Source: Weeksella massiliensis
Lineage (GTDB): Bacteria > Bacteroidota > Bacteroidia > Flavobacteriales > Weeksellaceae
Direction of reading: 5' to 3'
Assembly (NCBI GenBank): GCA_000751595.1
Contig: CCMH01000013.1
Coordinates: 1 to 64,000 of the forward strand
DNA length: 64,000 nt
The position numbers and the translations under genes are program-made. Under the pieces are notes generated by a model. The model was not told the origin of the DNA. It saw nothing but the letters and a program-made list of their open reading frames with translations, and did no database searches. Below are positions 43,978 to 51,259 of this stretch, in pieces. Position 1 is the stretch's first letter; every line of letters starts with the position of its first letter.

Positions 43978-44019
43978 AAAAACCTTTTTACCATTATTTT
44001 GGTAGGAGGTTTTTTTTTG
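43978..44019 (+). terminator. Terminator after ppa
   Basis: AAAAAACCT and TACC on the left arm pair with GGTA and AGGTTTTTT on the right, followed by T. The right arm contains a GGTAGGA word (44001). Confidence 0.8.
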
Positions 44020-44073
44020 GTTTAGATTGGGGTAGCATTCAAGGCGATAACATATTCGTATCAGTGAAGTTCT

Positions 44074-44988
44074 TTACGAATTCTTTTTATACGACTGTTT
44101 AACCAAGCTTGATATATATTCAATATCCTCAGTATCGGTAATTTTTATTTCATAGGAACCATTACCCCAATGACCTACATTCGAAACATCACGAGATTTT
44201 TTCAATTCGTCTTTTAGTTCACCTCTTTTTAAGTTCAAAAAAAGCTTTAGCGCTTTGGCTTGTATCACAATGTCGCAGAAAATTGTATTATTCACTCTAA
44301 AATTTATGGTTTGCTTTTTAGCTTGATAGCTTACGTTGTCACCAAAGTTTAGGATAATTTCTTTTACTTTTTGGTATAATTCTGCAATTTCTTGTTCAGC
44401 TTTATTTAAGTGGTCTTTTTCTGTGAAAACTTTAATTTCTTTTGAAACAACATCGTTCTTTTCATCAATTTTAGAAATCGTTTTTATGCTCTCAATTGCA
44501 TTCGCTTTCTGAACTTGTTCAAATGAAATGGTTTCGTTTTCAAATTGCTTTATTTCCCATAATTCTATAGGCAAATCTTTAAAGTTTATAGCTTCTTTTT
44601 GGTAATTAGTAAAGCTTGGTGAAATGAAGATAACTTTAGATTGTGACCAATCAACATCATTTCTTTTCAAGGATTTGTTCTGACTTTCATTATATTCTAA
44701 AATAAAATCTGCTTTATTATTAAGCATCAGCGATAAGTAAGCATACCCCTGATCGACAACACTAAAAGCTTTATCTCTTTTAAATTCAATTATAACAAAT
44801 GAATTCGATTCTTCATCAAAAGCAAGTGTGTCTATCCTAAAATTGTTTAACGTAAACTCAGACTTTATAAAATCAAGTTTTAGAAGCAAATTTAGATTCT
44901 TTTCAACCAATTGTTGAATGTCTTTTTCATACCTAAAAATTTTCTCTTTAATTATTTCTAAAGCAGTTCCAATTTTATAAAGTGACAT
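44074..44988 (-). CDS. DUF5655 protein with N-terminal PD-(D/E)XK nuclease-like domain
   Basis: A 304-residue protein. Residues 50-75 show RIDTLAFDEESNSFVIIEFKRD: the D53 and E68-x-K70 pattern of PD-(D/E)XK nucleases, written here across two strands. A middle linker rich in K, E and N (about 165-205) leads to a C-terminal DUF5655 domain (KQTINFRVNNTIFCDIVIQ and LKLFLNLKRGELKD). Proteins of this build are predicted endonuclease-like with unknown target. It is monocistronic and lies between ppa and tRNA-Phe. An accessory or defence role is possible but unproven. Confidence 0.7.
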   Translation of the reverse strand: MSLYKIGTALEIIKEKIFRYEKDIQQLVEKNLNLLLKLDFIKSEFTLNNFRIDTLAFDEESNSFVIIEFKRDKAFSVVDQGYAYLSLMLNNKADFILEYNESQNKSLKRNDVDWSQSKVIFISPSFTNYQKEAINFKDLPIELWEIKQFENETISFEQVQKANAIESIKTISKIDEKNDVVSKEIKVFTEKDHLNKAEQEIAELYQKVKEIILNFGDNVSYQAKKQTINFRVNNTIFCDIVIQAKALKLFLNLKRGELKDELKKSRDVSNVGHWGNGSYEIKITDTEDIEYISSLVKQSYKKNS

Positions 44989-45174
44989 ATAGCTTGATTT
45001 CTGTTTATAGGAGTAAATCTACTAAATTTCTGATGATTCGCAATTTATCAAGGATTTATCTACACTATACCTTATACTATAATAACAGATACAATCTTCT
45101 CACTCGTTCTCGATTCTCATTTTGTTGATTTCGAACAAGATAATCCCCAAGCCGCTAAAAAAGTAAAAATATAT

Positions 45175-45206
45175 TTGGATAAATAAAAAACGAATCCTTA
45201 TATTTG
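45175..45206 (+). promoter_or_regulatory. Promoter of tRNA-Phe
   Basis: TTG at 45175-45177, a 21-base spacer, then TATATTTG at 45199-45206, 16 bases ahead of the mature tRNA 5' end. Confidence 0.65.
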
Positions 45207-45222
45207 CAGTCCCAAATGAGAT

Positions 45223-45295
45223 GGTGCCTTAGCTCAGTTGGTAGAGCAAAGGACTGAAAATCCTTGTGTCCCTGGTTCGATTCCTGGAGGCACCA
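45223..45295 (+). tRNA. tRNA-Phe (GAA)
   Basis: A 73-base cloverleaf. Acceptor GGTGCCT pairs with AGGCACC, the D arm has AGCTCAGTTGGTAGAGC, and the anticodon stem AAGGA/TCCTT encloses CTGAAAA, giving anticodon GAA. The T arm has GGTTCGATTCC. The discriminator is A and CCA is not encoded, so it is added after transcription. Confidence 0.97.
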
Positions 45296-45300
45296 CACAA

Positions 45301-45328
45301 AAAGCCTTTTTTTAAAAGGCTTTTTTTT
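45301..45328 (+). terminator. Terminator after tRNA-Phe
   Basis: GCCTTTT (45304-45310) pairs with AAAAGGC (45314-45320), followed by eight T. Confidence 0.92.
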
Positions 45329-45368
45329 ATTCTTCAAACTAACTTAACATTTCATATCCTACTTTTTG

Positions 45369-45376
45369 TATATTTG
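45369..45376 (+). promoter_or_regulatory. -7 box for the second glycan locus
   Basis: TATATTTG, an exact TAnnTTTG, 22 bases ahead of the cupin gene start. The -33 element is unclear. Confidence 0.5.
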
Positions 45377-45398
45377 TAGCCTAAATTTTTAGTCATTG

Positions 45399-45740
45399 AT
45401 GGAGATTGGACAACGGCCATGGGGCTCATATTATGTTTTAGAGGATGCTGAAACCCATAAAGTTAAACGAATAGAAGTGAAGGCAGGTGCGCGTTTATCG
45501 TACCAATATCATCACTATCGTGCAGAGGTTTGGACCATTATCCAAGGCGAAGCTAAAGTAACTTTAGACGGTGTAGAATCTCTATATCATGCAGGGCAAG
45601 TAGTCGAAATCCCTTTGAATGCCAAACATCGTATAGAAAATGTAGGGAAAATCCCTTTAATTTTTATCGAAGTGCAGTTTGGCGACTCTTTTGATGAAGA
45701 CGATATCGTGAGAATAGAAGATGACTATTCGCGAACATAG
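45399..45740 (+). CDS. Cupin protein, mannose-6-phosphate isomerase type II C-terminal-like
   Basis: A 113-residue single cupin domain resembling the C-terminal isomerase part of bifunctional ManC/AlgA: RPWGSYYVLED, KRIEVKAGARLSYQYH, RAEVWTIIQGEA and an RIENVG turn, with histidines and Glu in the metal-site positions (YHHYRAEVW). It may isomerise a hexose-6-phosphate for nucleotide-sugar supply. The TTG at 45396 is in frame, but ATG at 45399 is the simpler start. It is the first gene of the second glycan locus. Confidence 0.82.
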   Translation: MEIGQRPWGSYYVLEDAETHKVKRIEVKAGARLSYQYHHYRAEVWTIIQGEAKVTLDGVESLYHAGQVVEIPLNAKHRIENVGKIPLIFIEVQFGDSFDEDDIVRIEDDYSRT

Positions 45741-45788
45741 AATAATAAAAAAAAACAACCTAAAACTATATTATAAAAAAACACGAAT

Positions 45789-46232
45789 ATGGAAAACAAG
45801 AAAGTAGGAATTACCTTCAGCGCTTTTGATTTATTGCATGCAGGACATGTGAAAATGTTAGAAGATGCAAAAGCACAGTGCGATTATTTGATTGTCGGCT
45901 TACAAACCGATCCAACCCTAGATCGTCCAGAAAAAAACCGCCCAACTCAAACGGTGGTAGAGCGATACATACAACTCAAAGCGTGTAAGTTTGTCGATGA
46001 AATCGTTCCCTATGCTACTGAACAAGACTTAGAAGATATCTTACGATCGTTCAAAATAGATGTCCGTATCATTGGGGAAGAGTACAAAGAGAAGAAATTT
46101 ACCGGACGTGAATATTGCGAAGAGAAAGGAATCGAATTGTACTACAATTGCAGAGATCACCGCTTCTCGAGTACCTCACTACGAAAAGTAGTATTTGATA
46201 AAGAAAATTTAAAATTAGGGAAAGTTCAGTAA
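45789..46232 (+). CDS. TagD/RfaE-like cytidylyltransferase
   Basis: A 147-residue nucleotidyltransferase with the HAGH signature (residues 17-20), a variant of HxGH, and the RFSSTSLRK end motif. It resembles glycerol-3-phosphate cytidylyltransferase and similar enzymes that activate a polyol- or sugar-phosphate with CTP. In this context it may make CDP-glycerol or another CDP donor for the glycan (inference). Confidence 0.82.
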   Translation: MENKKVGITFSAFDLLHAGHVKMLEDAKAQCDYLIVGLQTDPTLDRPEKNRPTQTVVERYIQLKACKFVDEIVPYATEQDLEDILRSFKIDVRIIGEEYKEKKFTGREYCEEKGIELYYNCRDHRFSSTSLRKVVFDKENLKLGKVQ

Positions 46233-46258
46233 ATCAGTAACTTTCAAACAATAGTAGA

Positions 46259-46279
46259 AAAGAGCGCAGGCTCTTTTTT
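46259..46279 (+). terminator. Intercistronic terminator ahead of the epimerase gene
   Basis: AAAGAGC (46259-46265) and GCTCTTT (46270-46276) with loop GCAG, followed by more T. It ends 22 bases ahead of the epimerase ATG, so it may reduce read-through inside the locus. Confidence 0.7.
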
Positions 46280-46301
46280 CTTGTTAGAAGAAAATCAATT
46301 C

Positions 46302-47273
46302 ATGGAAAAGATTCTTATTACAGGTGGAGCAGGTTTTATCGGTTCTAACCTGACCGAGTACTTTTTAGCCAAAGGCTATCAAGTAAGATGTTTGGATAAT
46401 TTCGCAACTGGACATCGTCACAATATCGAACCTTTTTTCGAGAGTTCGAATTATCAACTGATCGAAGGAGATATTCGCGACTTAGAAACATGTAAAAAAG
46501 CAGTAGAAGGAGTCGATTATGTATTGCATCAAGCAGCATTGGGTTCAGTGCCACGCTCGATCAATGATCCGATTACCTCGAATGAAGTCAATGTTTCGGG
46601 CTTCCTCAATATGTTGGTAGCAGCGCGCGATGCACAAGTAAAACGCTTTGTGTATGCAGCTTCATCTTCTACCTATGGCGACTCAGAAAACTTACCAAAA
46701 GTAGAAGACATTATCGGGAAACCTTTGTCACCTTATGCCGTAACCAAATATGTAAACGAATTATATGCCGATGTATTCAGTAAAACCTACGGTCTGTCGT
46801 GCATTGGATTGCGTTATTTCAATGTATTTGGACGACGTCAAGATCCGAACGGAGCCTATGCCGCAGTGATTCCTCTATTCGTAAAACAATTCATGAACCA
46901 CGAATCACCTAAAATCAATGGAAAAGGAGATTATTCAAGAGATTTCACCTACATCGATAATGTGATTCAGATGAACGAATTGGCGATGCTCACCCAAAAC
47001 GAAGAAGCAATCAACACAGTATATAACACAGCGGTAGGAGATAGAACCACCCTAAATGATTTAGTCGCTTATCTAAAAGAATATTTAAGCGAATACGATG
47101 CAGAAATTGCCAATGTGGATGCTATCCATGGACCGAATAGAGTAGGAGACATACCACACTCATTGGCATCGATAGAGAAAGCACAACGATTATTAGGCTA
47201 TCAACCCTCACATACGATAGGACAAGGCCTAAAAGAAGCCGTAAAATGGTACTGGCAGAATTTGAAGGAGTAA
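46302..47273 (+). CDS. wbpP: UDP-GlcNAc(A) C4-epimerase, WbpP/TviC-like
   Basis: A 323-residue extended SDR enzyme that interconverts UDP-GlcNAc and UDP-GalNAc or their uronic acids. It has GGAGFIGSN near the start, the LHQAALGSVPRSINDPITSN block, catalytic SSSTYG and SPYAVTKYVNEL (Tyr and Lys), and NVFGRRQDPNGAYAAVIP, all very like Pseudomonas WbpP. The open frame extends upstream to a TTG at 46281 inside the terminator; the ATG at 46302 (MEKILITGG) is preferred. With the WbpA-like dehydrogenase downstream it would make UDP-GalNAcA. It runs directly into a repeat array. Confidence 0.92.
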   Translation: MEKILITGGAGFIGSNLTEYFLAKGYQVRCLDNFATGHRHNIEPFFESSNYQLIEGDIRDLETCKKAVEGVDYVLHQAALGSVPRSINDPITSNEVNVSGFLNMLVAARDAQVKRFVYAASSSTYGDSENLPKVEDIIGKPLSPYAVTKYVNELYADVFSKTYGLSCIGLRYFNVFGRRQDPNGAYAAVIPLFVKQFMNHESPKINGKGDYSRDFTYIDNVIQMNELAMLTQNEEAINTVYNTAVGDRTTLNDLVAYLKEYLSEYDAEIANVDAIHGPNRVGDIPHSLASIEKAQRLLGYQPSHTIGQGLKEAVKWYWQNLKE

Positions 47274-47875
47274 ACTAGTGAAGGAGTAAACAAGTGAACA
47301 AGTGAAGAAGTGAAGAAGTAAAGGAGTAAACAAGTAAACAAGTGAAGAAGTAAACAAGTAAACAAGTGAAGAAGTAAAGGAGTAAACAAGTGAACAAGTG
47401 AAGAAGTGAAGAAGTAAAGTAGTAAACAAGTGAAGAAGTAAAGTAGTAAACAAGTGAAGAAGTAAAGTAGTAAACAAGTGAAGAAGTAAAGTAGTAAAGT
47501 AGTATATGAGTTTAGAAACCTACTAGTTCACAAGTTTACAAGTTCACAGGTTCACCAATTAAAAGAAACCTACTAGTTCACTAGTTCACAAGTTCACAAT
47601 TTAAAAAGTGAAGAAGTAAACAAGTAAACAAGTAAACAAGTGAAGAAGTAAAGTAGTAAAGTAGTATATGAGTTTAGAAACCTACTAGTTCACAAGTTTA
47701 CAAGTTCACAGGTTCACCAATTAAAAGAAACCTACTAGTTCACTAGTTCACAAGTTCACAAGTTCACAATTTAAAAAGTGAAGAAGTAAAGTAGTAAACA
47801 AGTAAATAACCCCCACTAGTTCACACGTTCACAAGTTCACAAGTTCACAGGTTCACAATTTAAAAACCCTCATAG
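47274..47875. repeat. Low-complexity short-repeat array, upstream of four-helix-bundle gene 1
   Basis: These 602 bases hold no gene. From 47274 to about 47515 the plus strand is an 8-base-period array of units such as AGTGAAGA, AGTAAACA and AGTAAAGG. From 47520 it alternates with inverted units (AGTTCACA, AGTTTACA, GGTTCACC), so GTGAAC and GTTCAC cores face each other. TTTAAAAAGTG, CCTACTAGTTCAC and CCCCCACTAGTTCAC modules recur. A block of about 129 bases from 47470 is repeated exactly at 47632. Long hydrophobic minus-strand frames here are artefacts of the repeat. Confidence 0.93.
47470..47760. repeat. 162-bp-period direct duplication inside the array
   Basis: Bases 47470-47598 recur at 47632-47760. 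The second copy then carries one extra AGTTCACA unit before both continue with ATTTAAAAAGTGAAGAAG, showing 8-base copy-number change. Confidence 0.88.
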
Positions 47876-48250
47876 ATGAAAAGCCATAAGGATTTATTAG
47901 TTTATCAGAAATCATTAGATTTGGTTACAGATATTTACACGATAACAAATCTCTTTCCGAATGCTGAACAATTTGGATTAACAAACCAATTAAGAAGAGC
48001 TTCAGTTTCAGTACCTTCAAATATTGCTGAAGGCGCAGGAAGAAAAAGTAGAAAAGAATTTATACGATTTTTGTATATCGCTTTAGGCTCTATGAATGAA
48101 ATTGAAACACAAATAGAAATAGCAAAAAGATTAAATTATATAAGTGATTTAGAAGATTTTGAAAAACAGTTTTTACATATCAAAAGAATGCTTTTAAAAT
48201 TGATCGAATCGTTGAATAATGAAAGAGGAAGTAAACAAGTAAATGAGTGA
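47876..48250 (+). CDS. Four-helix-bundle protein, S23/intervening-sequence family, copy 1
   Basis: A 124-residue protein of the family first seen in 23S rRNA intervening sequences (S23; related in fold to Avd). Family motifs are HKDLLVYQKSLDLVTDIY, GLTNQLRRASVSVPSNIAEG and RFLYIALGSMNEIETQIEIA. The core ends near residue 115; the last codons (RGSKQVNE) and the stop lie in the start of the downstream repeat array. It is about 50% alike by eye to the second copy at 62797. No rRNA, reverse transcriptase or other known partner is nearby. Function unknown. Confidence 0.88.
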   Translation: MKSHKDLLVYQKSLDLVTDIYTITNLFPNAEQFGLTNQLRRASVSVPSNIAEGAGRKSRKEFIRFLYIALGSMNEIETQIEIAKRLNYISDLEDFEKQFLHIKRMLLKLIESLNNERGSKQVNE

Positions 48251-48700
48251 TGGAGAAAACTAGTAAACAAGTGAATAAGTAAAGGAGTAAACAAGTGAAG
48301 AAGTGAATAAGTAAAGGAGTAAACAAGTGAAGAAGTGAAGAAGTAAAGGAGTAAACAAGTGAAGAATCTTACAAGTTCACACGTTGACAGGTTCACAATT
48401 TAAAAGCGAAGAAGTAAAGTAGTAAACAAGTAAATAACCCCCACTAGTTCACACGTTCACAGGTTCACTGGTTCACAATTTAAAAAGTGAAGAAGTAAAG
48501 GAGTATATGAGTTTAGAAACCTACTAGTTCACAAGTTCACCATTTAAAAAGTGAAGAAGTAAACAAGTAAACAAGTGAAGAAGTAAACAAGTAAAGAACC
48601 CCCACTACTTCACAAGTTCACTGGTTCACAAGTTCACTGGTTCACAAGTTCACACGTTCACTCGTTCACAAATAAAAAAAATAAACACACAAATAAAATT
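48235..48700. repeat. Low-complexity short-repeat array, downstream of four-helix-bundle gene 1
   Basis: No gene is seen between the stop at 48250 and the ATG at 48701. The same 8-base units continue (AGTAAACA, AGTGAAGA), then inverted units (AGTTCACA, GGTTCACT, CGTTCACA). A third partial copy of the TATATGAGTTTAGAAACCTA module occurs near 48505. The array begins inside the 3' end of the preceding gene and stops about 20 bases before the dehydrogenase ATG. Confidence 0.92.
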
Positions 48701-50065
48701 ATGAATAGCAAACATAAAATTGCAGTCATCGGATTAGGATACGTAGGATTACCATTAGCGAGATTATTCGCAACCAAATACCCTACGGTAGGATTCGATA
48801 TCAATCAGAAAAGAATAGACGAATTGAATCAAGGAACCGATAAAACTTTGGAAGTTTCAGATGAGGTTCTTCAAAGCGTGTTGGTCAAAGAAAATCCTTT
48901 TACCTATCAATCATCGGACTCGGTCGCTGAGCGGAGTCGAAGCGCCGAACAATCAACGGACACTGAGCCTAGCCGAAGTGCCGGTCTATACTGCTCCGCC
49001 AACTTAGACGACATCCAAGACGCCAATGTGTACGTAGTAACCGTTCCAACGCCAGTCGATAAACACAATAAACCAGATCTAACTCCATTATACAAATCAT
49101 CCGAAACAGTCGGAAAAGTCCTGAAGAAAGGAGATATCGTGATCTACGAATCAACTGTATATCCGGGCGTAACCGAAGAAGAATGCGTTCCTGTTTTAGA
49201 AAAAGTATCGGGTCTGAAATTCAATGAAGACTTCTTTGCAGGCTATTCACCCGAGCGTATCAATCCGGGCGATAAGGAACATACCGTGGATAAAATCCTA
49301 AAAGTAACATCAGGTTCTACACCAGAAATCGGCCTTATTGTCAATGATATTTACCGATCAGTGATTACCGCTGGGACGCATTTGGCTCCGACGATCAAAG
49401 TAGCCGAAGCAGCCAAAGTAATCGAAAATTCGCAACGCGACATCAATATTGCGTTTGTGAATGAATTGGCAAAGATTTTTAATTTATTAGGAATCGATAC
49501 ACACGCAGTTTTAGAAGCAGCCGGAACGAAATGGAATTTCTTACCCTTCAAGCCAGGATTAGTCGGCGGACATTGTATTGGTGTCGATCCGTATTATTTG
49601 GCACAGAAAGCACAAGAACACGGCTATCATCCCGAAATCATCTTAGCAGGTCGTCGTCTCAACGATTCGATGGGAGGATATGTCGCTTCGCAAGTCGTTA
49701 AAACCATGATCAAGAAAGACATCAGTGTCAATCATGCCAAAGTATTGATGTTGGGTGTAACCTTCAAAGAAAACTGTCCAGACGTTCGTAATACGAAGAT
49801 TGTAGATGTCATTGCAGGTTTAGAAGATTATGGTGTAGAAGTCATAACCTACGATCCTTGGGCAAACTCAGACGAAGTAATGCACGAATATGGTATTAAA
49901 ACCTACCAAAATCTAAAAGATTCACCCGTACAGCAATTCGATGCCGTAGTAGTAGGCGTAGCACACCAAGAGTTTTTAGATTTGGATATTGATGCCTTAC
50001 TAAAAGAAAACGGAATCACCTACGACGTGAAAGGAATTTTAGAAAAAGCAGATAGTAGATTGTAA
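48701..50065 (+). CDS. wbpA: UDP-N-acetylhexosamine 6-dehydrogenase, WbpA/TviB-like, with REP-derived insert
   Basis: A 454-residue NAD-dependent dehydrogenase that oxidises UDP-GlcNAc (or GalNAc) to the uronic acid. It has [10 protein letters not shown] near the N-terminus, [29 protein letters not shown] and the catalytic C292 in [11 protein letters not shown]. Residues of about 71-94 are an Arg/Ser-rich segment ([13 protein letters not shown] and on) that I do not expect in the family. It is encoded by a GC-rich repeat pair and accounts for the extra length over the usual about 430. The frame is kept. Whether the enzyme still works is unknown. Confidence 0.9.
   Translation: MNSKHKIAVIGLGYVGLPLARLFATKYPTVGFDINQKRIDELNQGTDKTLEVSDEVLQSVLVKENPFTYQSSDSVAERSRSAEQSTDTEPSRSAGLYCSANLDDIQDANVYVVTVPTPVDKHNKPDLTPLYKSSETVGKVLKKGDIVIYESTVYPGVTEEECVPVLEKVSGLKFNEDFFAGYSPERINPGDKEHTVDKILKVTSGSTPEIGLIVNDIYRSVITAGTHLAPTIKVAEAAKVIENSQRDINIAFVNELAKIFNLLGIDTHAVLEAAGTKWNFLPFKPGLVGGHCIGVDPYYLAQKAQEHGYHPEIILAGRRLNDSMGGYVASQVVKTMIKKDISVNHAKVLMLGVTFKENCPDVRNTKIVDVIAGLEDYGVEVITYDPWANSDEVMHEYGIKTYQNLKDSPVQQFDAVVVGVAHQEFLDLDIDALLKENGITYDVKGILEKADSRL
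48911..48982 (+). repeat. REP-like palindromic repeat pair inserted in frame
   Basis: Two related units lie in direct order: CGCTGAGCGGAGTCGAAGCG (starts about 48924) and CACTGAGCCTAGCCGAAGTG (starts about 48961). The outer arms are CGCT/AGCG and CACT/AGTG, so pairing is kept although bases differ. The segment is GC-rich against its surroundings and 72 bases long, divisible by three. It resembles CACTGAGCGGAGTCGAAG repeats I recall as common between genes in Bacteroidota. Confidence 0.75.
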
Positions 50066-50080
50066 AAAGGTATATAAATA

Positions 50081-51247
50081 ATGAAAATAACCGTTGTAGG
50101 AACAGGATATGTTGGTTTATCGAATGCTATTTTGTTGGCGCAAAACAATGAAGTGGTAGCACTTGATATAGTTCCCGAAAAAATAGAACTATTAAACCAA
50201 AAAAAATCACCAATTGAAGACGAAGAAATTATTGATTTTTTAACGAATAAAGAGTTGAACTTTAGGGCAACTTTGGATGCAAAAGAAGCGTACGAAGGAG
50301 CAACTTATGTGGTGGTGGCAACCCCGACAGATTACGATGAAAAAACTAATTACTTCAATACATCAAGTGTAGAGTCTGTATTACAAGAGGTTAATGAGTA
50401 CTGTCCAGAAGCAGTTGTGATTGTCAAGTCAACCGTTCCTGTAGGTTTTATAGAAGATATAAAAAACCGACAAGGGTATGAGAATGTGATTTTCTCTCCC
50501 GAGTTTCTAAGAGAAGGGAAAGCCCTGTATGACAATCTTTATCCTTCTAGAATTATTATAGGAGAAGTAAGTGAACGAGCAGAAGTATTCGCTAACTTAT
50601 TAAAAGAAGGAGCTATAAAAAAAGATATTCCTACCTTATTTACTCATTCAACAGAAGCAGAAGCAATCAAGCTTTTTTCCAACACTTATTTGGCTCTTCG
50701 TGTTGCATATTTCAATGAATTAGATAGTTATGCGCAGACTTATAATTTAGATAGTAAACAGATAATTCAAGGAGTAGGATTAGATCCAAGAATCGGATCG
50801 CATTACAATAATCCATCTTTTGGATACGGAGGTTACTGTTTACCCAAAGATACCAAGCAGTTATTAGCCAATTACGATGCGGTACCGAATAACATTATAC
50901 AAGCTATTGTAGATGCCAACAGAACACGGAAAGATTTTATTGCTGATTCTATTTTAGCAAAAAAACCAAACATTGTTGGGGTTTATCGACTAATCATGAA
51001 ATCGGGCTCAGATAATTTCAGGGCTTCGGCAATACAAGGTGTCATGAAACGCATCAAAGCAAAAGGTATAGAAGTTATTGTCTATGAACCCGCAATGAAA
51101 GAAGAAACTTTCTTTGGATCAAGAGTAACAAAAGATCTCAATGCCTTTAAACAAGAATGCGATGTGATTATTTCGAACCGTATGGCAGAAGAATTACACG
51201 ACGTACAAGAGAAAGTCTATACAAGAGATTTATTTGGTAATGATTAA
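50081..51247 (+). CDS. ugd: UDP-glucose 6-dehydrogenase
   Basis: A 388-residue enzyme, the short form common in capsule loci, that makes UDP-glucuronate. It has [31 protein letters not shown], the [20 protein letters not shown] stretch in two parts, and catalytic C253 in [12 protein letters not shown]. It follows the WbpA-like gene by 15 bases. Two different uronate-forming dehydrogenases in one locus indicate an acidic glycan with both GlcA and HexNAcA available (inference). Confidence 0.93.
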   Translation: MKITVVGTGYVGLSNAILLAQNNEVVALDIVPEKIELLNQKKSPIEDEEIIDFLTNKELNFRATLDAKEAYEGATYVVVATPTDYDEKTNYFNTSSVESVLQEVNEYCPEAVVIVKSTVPVGFIEDIKNRQGYENVIFSPEFLREGKALYDNLYPSRIIIGEVSERAEVFANLLKEGAIKKDIPTLFTHSTEAEAIKLFSNTYLALRVAYFNELDSYAQTYNLDSKQIIQGVGLDPRIGSHYNNPSFGYGGYCLPKDTKQLLANYDAVPNNIIQAIVDANRTRKDFIADSILAKKPNIVGVYRLIMKSGSDNFRASAIQGVMKRIKAKGIEVIVYEPAMKEETFFGSRVTKDLNAFKQECDVIISNRMAEELHDVQEKVYTRDLFGND

Positions 51248-51259
51248 GAACTTTGTAAT

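Noticed and set aside
45223-45295. Integrated element at tRNA-Phe
   Set aside because: No integrase and no repeated tRNA 3' end sequence seen nearby, so there is no evidence of an attachment site.
47201-47477. Hydrophobic minus-strand ORFs made of repeated Leu-Phe-Thr blocks
   Set aside because: They are translations of the 8-base-period array; every frame gives similar text and there is no start signal or conserved domain. The same applies to the minus-strand ORF at 48136-48396.
47876-48250. Diversity-generating retroelement accessory (Avd)
   Set aside because: The fold family is shared, but I see no reverse transcriptase, template repeat or variable repeat in the window.
47876-48250. Ribosomal protein S23 or rRNA intervening sequence
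   Set aside because: The family name comes from insertions in 23S rRNA; there is no rRNA here, so a ribosomal role is not supported.
47274-48700. CRISPR array
   Set aside because: Units are about 8 bases with no unique spacers, and there are no cas genes.
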